Shown here in pieces: positions 62,103 through 64,000 of a stretch of 64,000 bases of DNA. The DNA comes from Microcoleus sp. CAWBG506 (lineage in GTDB: Bacteria; Cyanobacteriota; Cyanobacteriia; Cyanobacteriales; Microcoleaceae). Where the stretch lies: positions 142,040 to 206,039 of the forward strand of contig JAHREW010000002.1 of the NCBI GenBank assembly GCA_020883125.1, given 5' to 3'. Both the position numbers and the translations under genes were made by a program. Each line of letters opens with the position of its first letter. Position 1 is the stretch's first letter. The notes beneath the pieces are model-generated. The model saw nothing but the letters and a program-made list of their open reading frames with translations, ran no database searches and was not told where the DNA came from.

Positions 62103-64000
62103 ATGACCGCAAACCTACCACCCCAATACGACCCCAAAGCCACCGAAGCCAAGTGGCAAAAATACTGGGAAGATAACCAAACCTTCAAAGCCGATCCAGA
62201 AAAAGGTGGTGAACCTTACTGCGTAGTCATCCCACCGCCCAACGTGACCGGCAGCCTCCACATGGGACACGCTTTTGAAGAGACACTGATTGATGTCCTC
62301 GTGCGCTATCAACGGATGACTGGGCGCAATACCCTGTGGTTGCCGGGAACGGATCATGCTAGCATCGCAGTTCAAACTATTCTGGAAAAGCAACTTAAAG
62401 TTGAAGGCAAAACTCGCTACGATTTAGGCCGAGAAAAATTCTTGGACAAAGCCTGGGAGTGGAAAGCTGAGTCTGGCAATACTATTACTAATCAATTGCG
62501 CAGTTTGGGTGTGTCTGTCGATTGGTCGCGGGAACGCTTTACGATGGATGAAGGCTTATCTGCTGCGGTTTTAGAAGCTTTTGTTCGCCTCTACGATGAG
62601 GGACTGATTTATCGTGGCAATTACTTGGTGAATTGGTGTCCGGCGAGTCAGTCTGCTGTGTCGGATTTGGAGGTTGATCAGCAGGAAGTTGACGGGCATT
62701 TGTGGCATTTCCGCTATCCTTTGACGGATGGTTCTGGTTATCTGGAGGTGGCGACGACTCGGCCGGAAACGATGTTGGGCGATACGGGGGTGGCTGTGAA
62801 TCCAGAGGACGATCGCTACAAACATCTTATCGGTAAAACTGTTACTTTGCCGATCGCCAATCGCGAAATTCCCATCATCGCCGATGAGTTTGTTGACCCA
62901 ACTTTCGGAACTGGCTGCGTTAAAGTCACTCCCGCCCACGATCCGAATGACTTCGAGATGGGTAAACGTCACAATTTGGCGTTTATTAACATCATGAATA
63001 AGGACGGCAGTTTAAATGAAAATGCCGGAGAGTTTCAGGGACAAGATAGATTTGTGGCGCGCAAAAATGTCGTAAAACGGTTAGAAAATGACGGAGTTTT
63101 GGTTAAGATAGAAGATTACAAGCATACAGTACCTTTTAGCGATCGCGGTAAAGTCCCCGTTGAACCTTTACTATCTACTCAATGGTTTGTCAAAATCAAT
63201 CCTCTTTCTCAACGCGCTTTAACAGCCTTAGATGAAGAGAATTCACCAGTGTTTGTGCCGGAAAGATGGACAAAGGTTTATCGCGATTGGTTGGTGAAAT
63301 TGAAAGATTGGTGCATTTCCCGACAATTGTGGTGGGGACATCAAATTCCGGCTTGGTATGCTGTTAGCGAAACTCAGGGCGAAATCACTGACACGACTCC
63401 TTTTGTGGTGGCGAAAACTGAAGCTGAAGCTAGGGAAAAAGCTGTGGCTAAATTTGGTCCAGATGTCGATTTAGCAAGAGATCCAGATGTTTTGGATACT
63501 TGGTTTTCTTCTGGGTTATGGCCTTTTTCTACTTTGGGATGGCCGGATGAAACTAAGGATTTGGATTTCTATTATCCGACAACTACTTTGGTGACTGGTT
63601 TTGATATCATCTTTTTCTGGGTGGCTAGAATGACGATGATGGCCGGACATTTTACTGGAAAGATGCCTTTTGATACTGTTTACATTCACGGTTTGGTGTT
63701 GGATGAAAATGGTCAGAAAATGTCTAAGAGTAAAGGGAATGGTATCGATCCGCTATTGTTGATTGGTAAGTACGGGACTGATGCTTTGCGCTATACTTTG
63801 GTTAAGGAAGTGGTTGGGGCTGGTCAAAATATTCGCTTGGAGTACGATCGCAAAACTGATGAGTCTAAATCGGTGGAAGCTTCGCGGAATTTTACTAATA
63901 AGTTGTGGAATGCTGCGCGGTTTGTGATGATGAATCTGGAGGGACAGACTCCGCAGCAATTGGGGAATCCTTACCCCCCCCAGCCCCCCCTTGCTAAGGG
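62103..64000 (+). CDS. valS: valine-tRNA ligase, 5' part
   Basis: Charges tRNA-Val. About 632 codons are in the window, and the gene continues beyond 64000 (full ValS is about 900-1000 residues). Seen are [20 protein letters not shown] (HIGH motif, near residue 45), [15 protein letters not shown] near 178 and editing-domain [17 protein letters not shown] near 217. [16 protein letters not shown] is near 405, [16 protein letters not shown] near 463 and [13 protein letters not shown] near 538. The start is ATG 62103 ([11 protein letters not shown]). Codons near the window end read [16 protein letters not shown], part of a CCCCCC repeat also found in frame in rluA and ureC. Confidence 0.96.
   Translation, partial: MTANLPPQYDPKATEAKWQKYWEDNQTFKADPEKGGEPYCVVIPPPNVTGSLHMGHAFEETLIDVLVRYQRMTGRNTLWLPGTDHASIAVQTILEKQLKVEGKTRYDLGREKFLDKAWEWKAESGNTITNQLRSLGVSVDWSRERFTMDEGLSAAVLEAFVRLYDEGLIYRGNYLVNWCPASQSAVSDLEVDQQEVDGHLWHFRYPLTDGSGYLEVATTRPETMLGDTGVAVNPEDDRYKHLIGKTVTLPIANREIPIIADEFVDPTFGTGCVKVTPAHDPNDFEMGKRHNLAFINIMNKDGSLNENAGEFQGQDRFVARKNVVKRLENDGVLVKIEDYKHTVPFSDRGKVPVEPLLSTQWFVKINPLSQRALTALDEENSPVFVPERWTKVYRDWLVKLKDWCISRQLWWGHQIPAWYAVSETQGEITDTTPFVVAKTEAEAREKAVAKFGPDVDLARDPDVLDTWFSSGLWPFSTLGWPDETKDLDFYYPTTTLVTGFDIIFFWVARMTMMAGHFTGKMPFDTVYIHGLVLDENGQKMSKSKGNGIDPLLLIGKYGTDALRYTLVKEVVGAGQNIRLEYDRKTDESKSVEASRNFTNKLWNAARFVMMNLEGQTPQQLGNPYPPQPPLAK
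63970..64000. repeat. CCCCCC repeat in frame at the end of the valS part
   Basis: TTACCCCCCCCAGCCCCCCC then TTGCTAAGGG at the window edge. It is the left arm of the CCCCCCTT-AAGGGGGG hairpin family seen at 14247 and 46425. The valS frame stays open to the last base visible. Confidence 0.75.

Overview
The window is chromosomal DNA from a filamentous, non-heterocystous-looking cyanobacterium, most like the Microcoleus/Oscillatoria group. The evidence is the very frequent GCGATCGC (HIP1) octamer, light-dependent protochlorophyllide reductase, ferredoxin-NADP reductase with a phycobilisome-linker N-terminus, phosphoribulokinase with the two redox cysteines, the CruF/CruG myxoxanthophyll pair, haemagglutinin-type exoproteins, CHAT-domain proteins and many dispersed palindromic repeats. 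No rRNA, tRNA or CRISPR array was found. The genus is an inference.

Layout. 1-5.6 kb: a 68-bp tandem repeat, PhzF, mannose-1-phosphate guanylyltransferase, a ChW-repeat protein and small cyanobacterial proteins, with a perfect CRP-type operator between divergent genes. 5.7-8.9 kb: an ergothioneine cluster egtC-egtB-egtD. 9-12.9 kb: a minus-strand TPR gene followed by two proteins with cysteine-peptidase-like signatures. 13-17.6 kb: an RluA-type pseudouridine synthase, an Old Yellow Enzyme and por. 17.7-29.2 kb: a two-partner secretion locus (TpsB, Uma2, two TpsA exoproteins, TPR-CHAT). 29.4-33.1 kb: cruF, cruG, rnhA. 33.1-37.8 kb: a TpsA exoprotein fused to a CHAT protease domain. 38-40.7 kb: a single-chain restriction-modification enzyme. 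40.9-47 kb: urease genes ureD-ureA-ureB-ureC interrupted twice, by a MntA/HepT toxin-antitoxin pair and by an ATPase/TOPRIM-like pair. 47-52 kb: remnants of an IS110 transposase and a helicase, homoserine dehydrogenase, Uma2, petH. 52.1-53.5 kb: a probable structured RNA region and prk. 53.6-59.2 kb: a minus-strand GNAT-PIN / ASCH / McrB / McrC operon. 59.4-64 kb: an FAD oxidoreductase, triplicated repeats, a GxxExxY protein and the 5' part of valS.

How it fits together. Housekeeping photosynthesis, nitrogen and cofactor genes alternate with accessory defence and surface modules. Three signals stand out. First, a secreted-CHAT theme: a transporter, exoproteins, an exported TPR-CHAT protein and an exoprotein-CHAT fusion suggest caspase-like proteases outside the cytoplasm. 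Second, a GNAT-PIN-GNAT-ASCH fusion sits in one operon with a separate ASCH protein and McrBC, which looks like a composite defence system. Third, short palindromic or G/C-rich repeats lie inside coding sequences without breaking the frame (rluA, tpsB, tpsA, rnhA, ureC, valS), and a roughly 105-bp MITE is present at both places where foreign modules split the urease operon.
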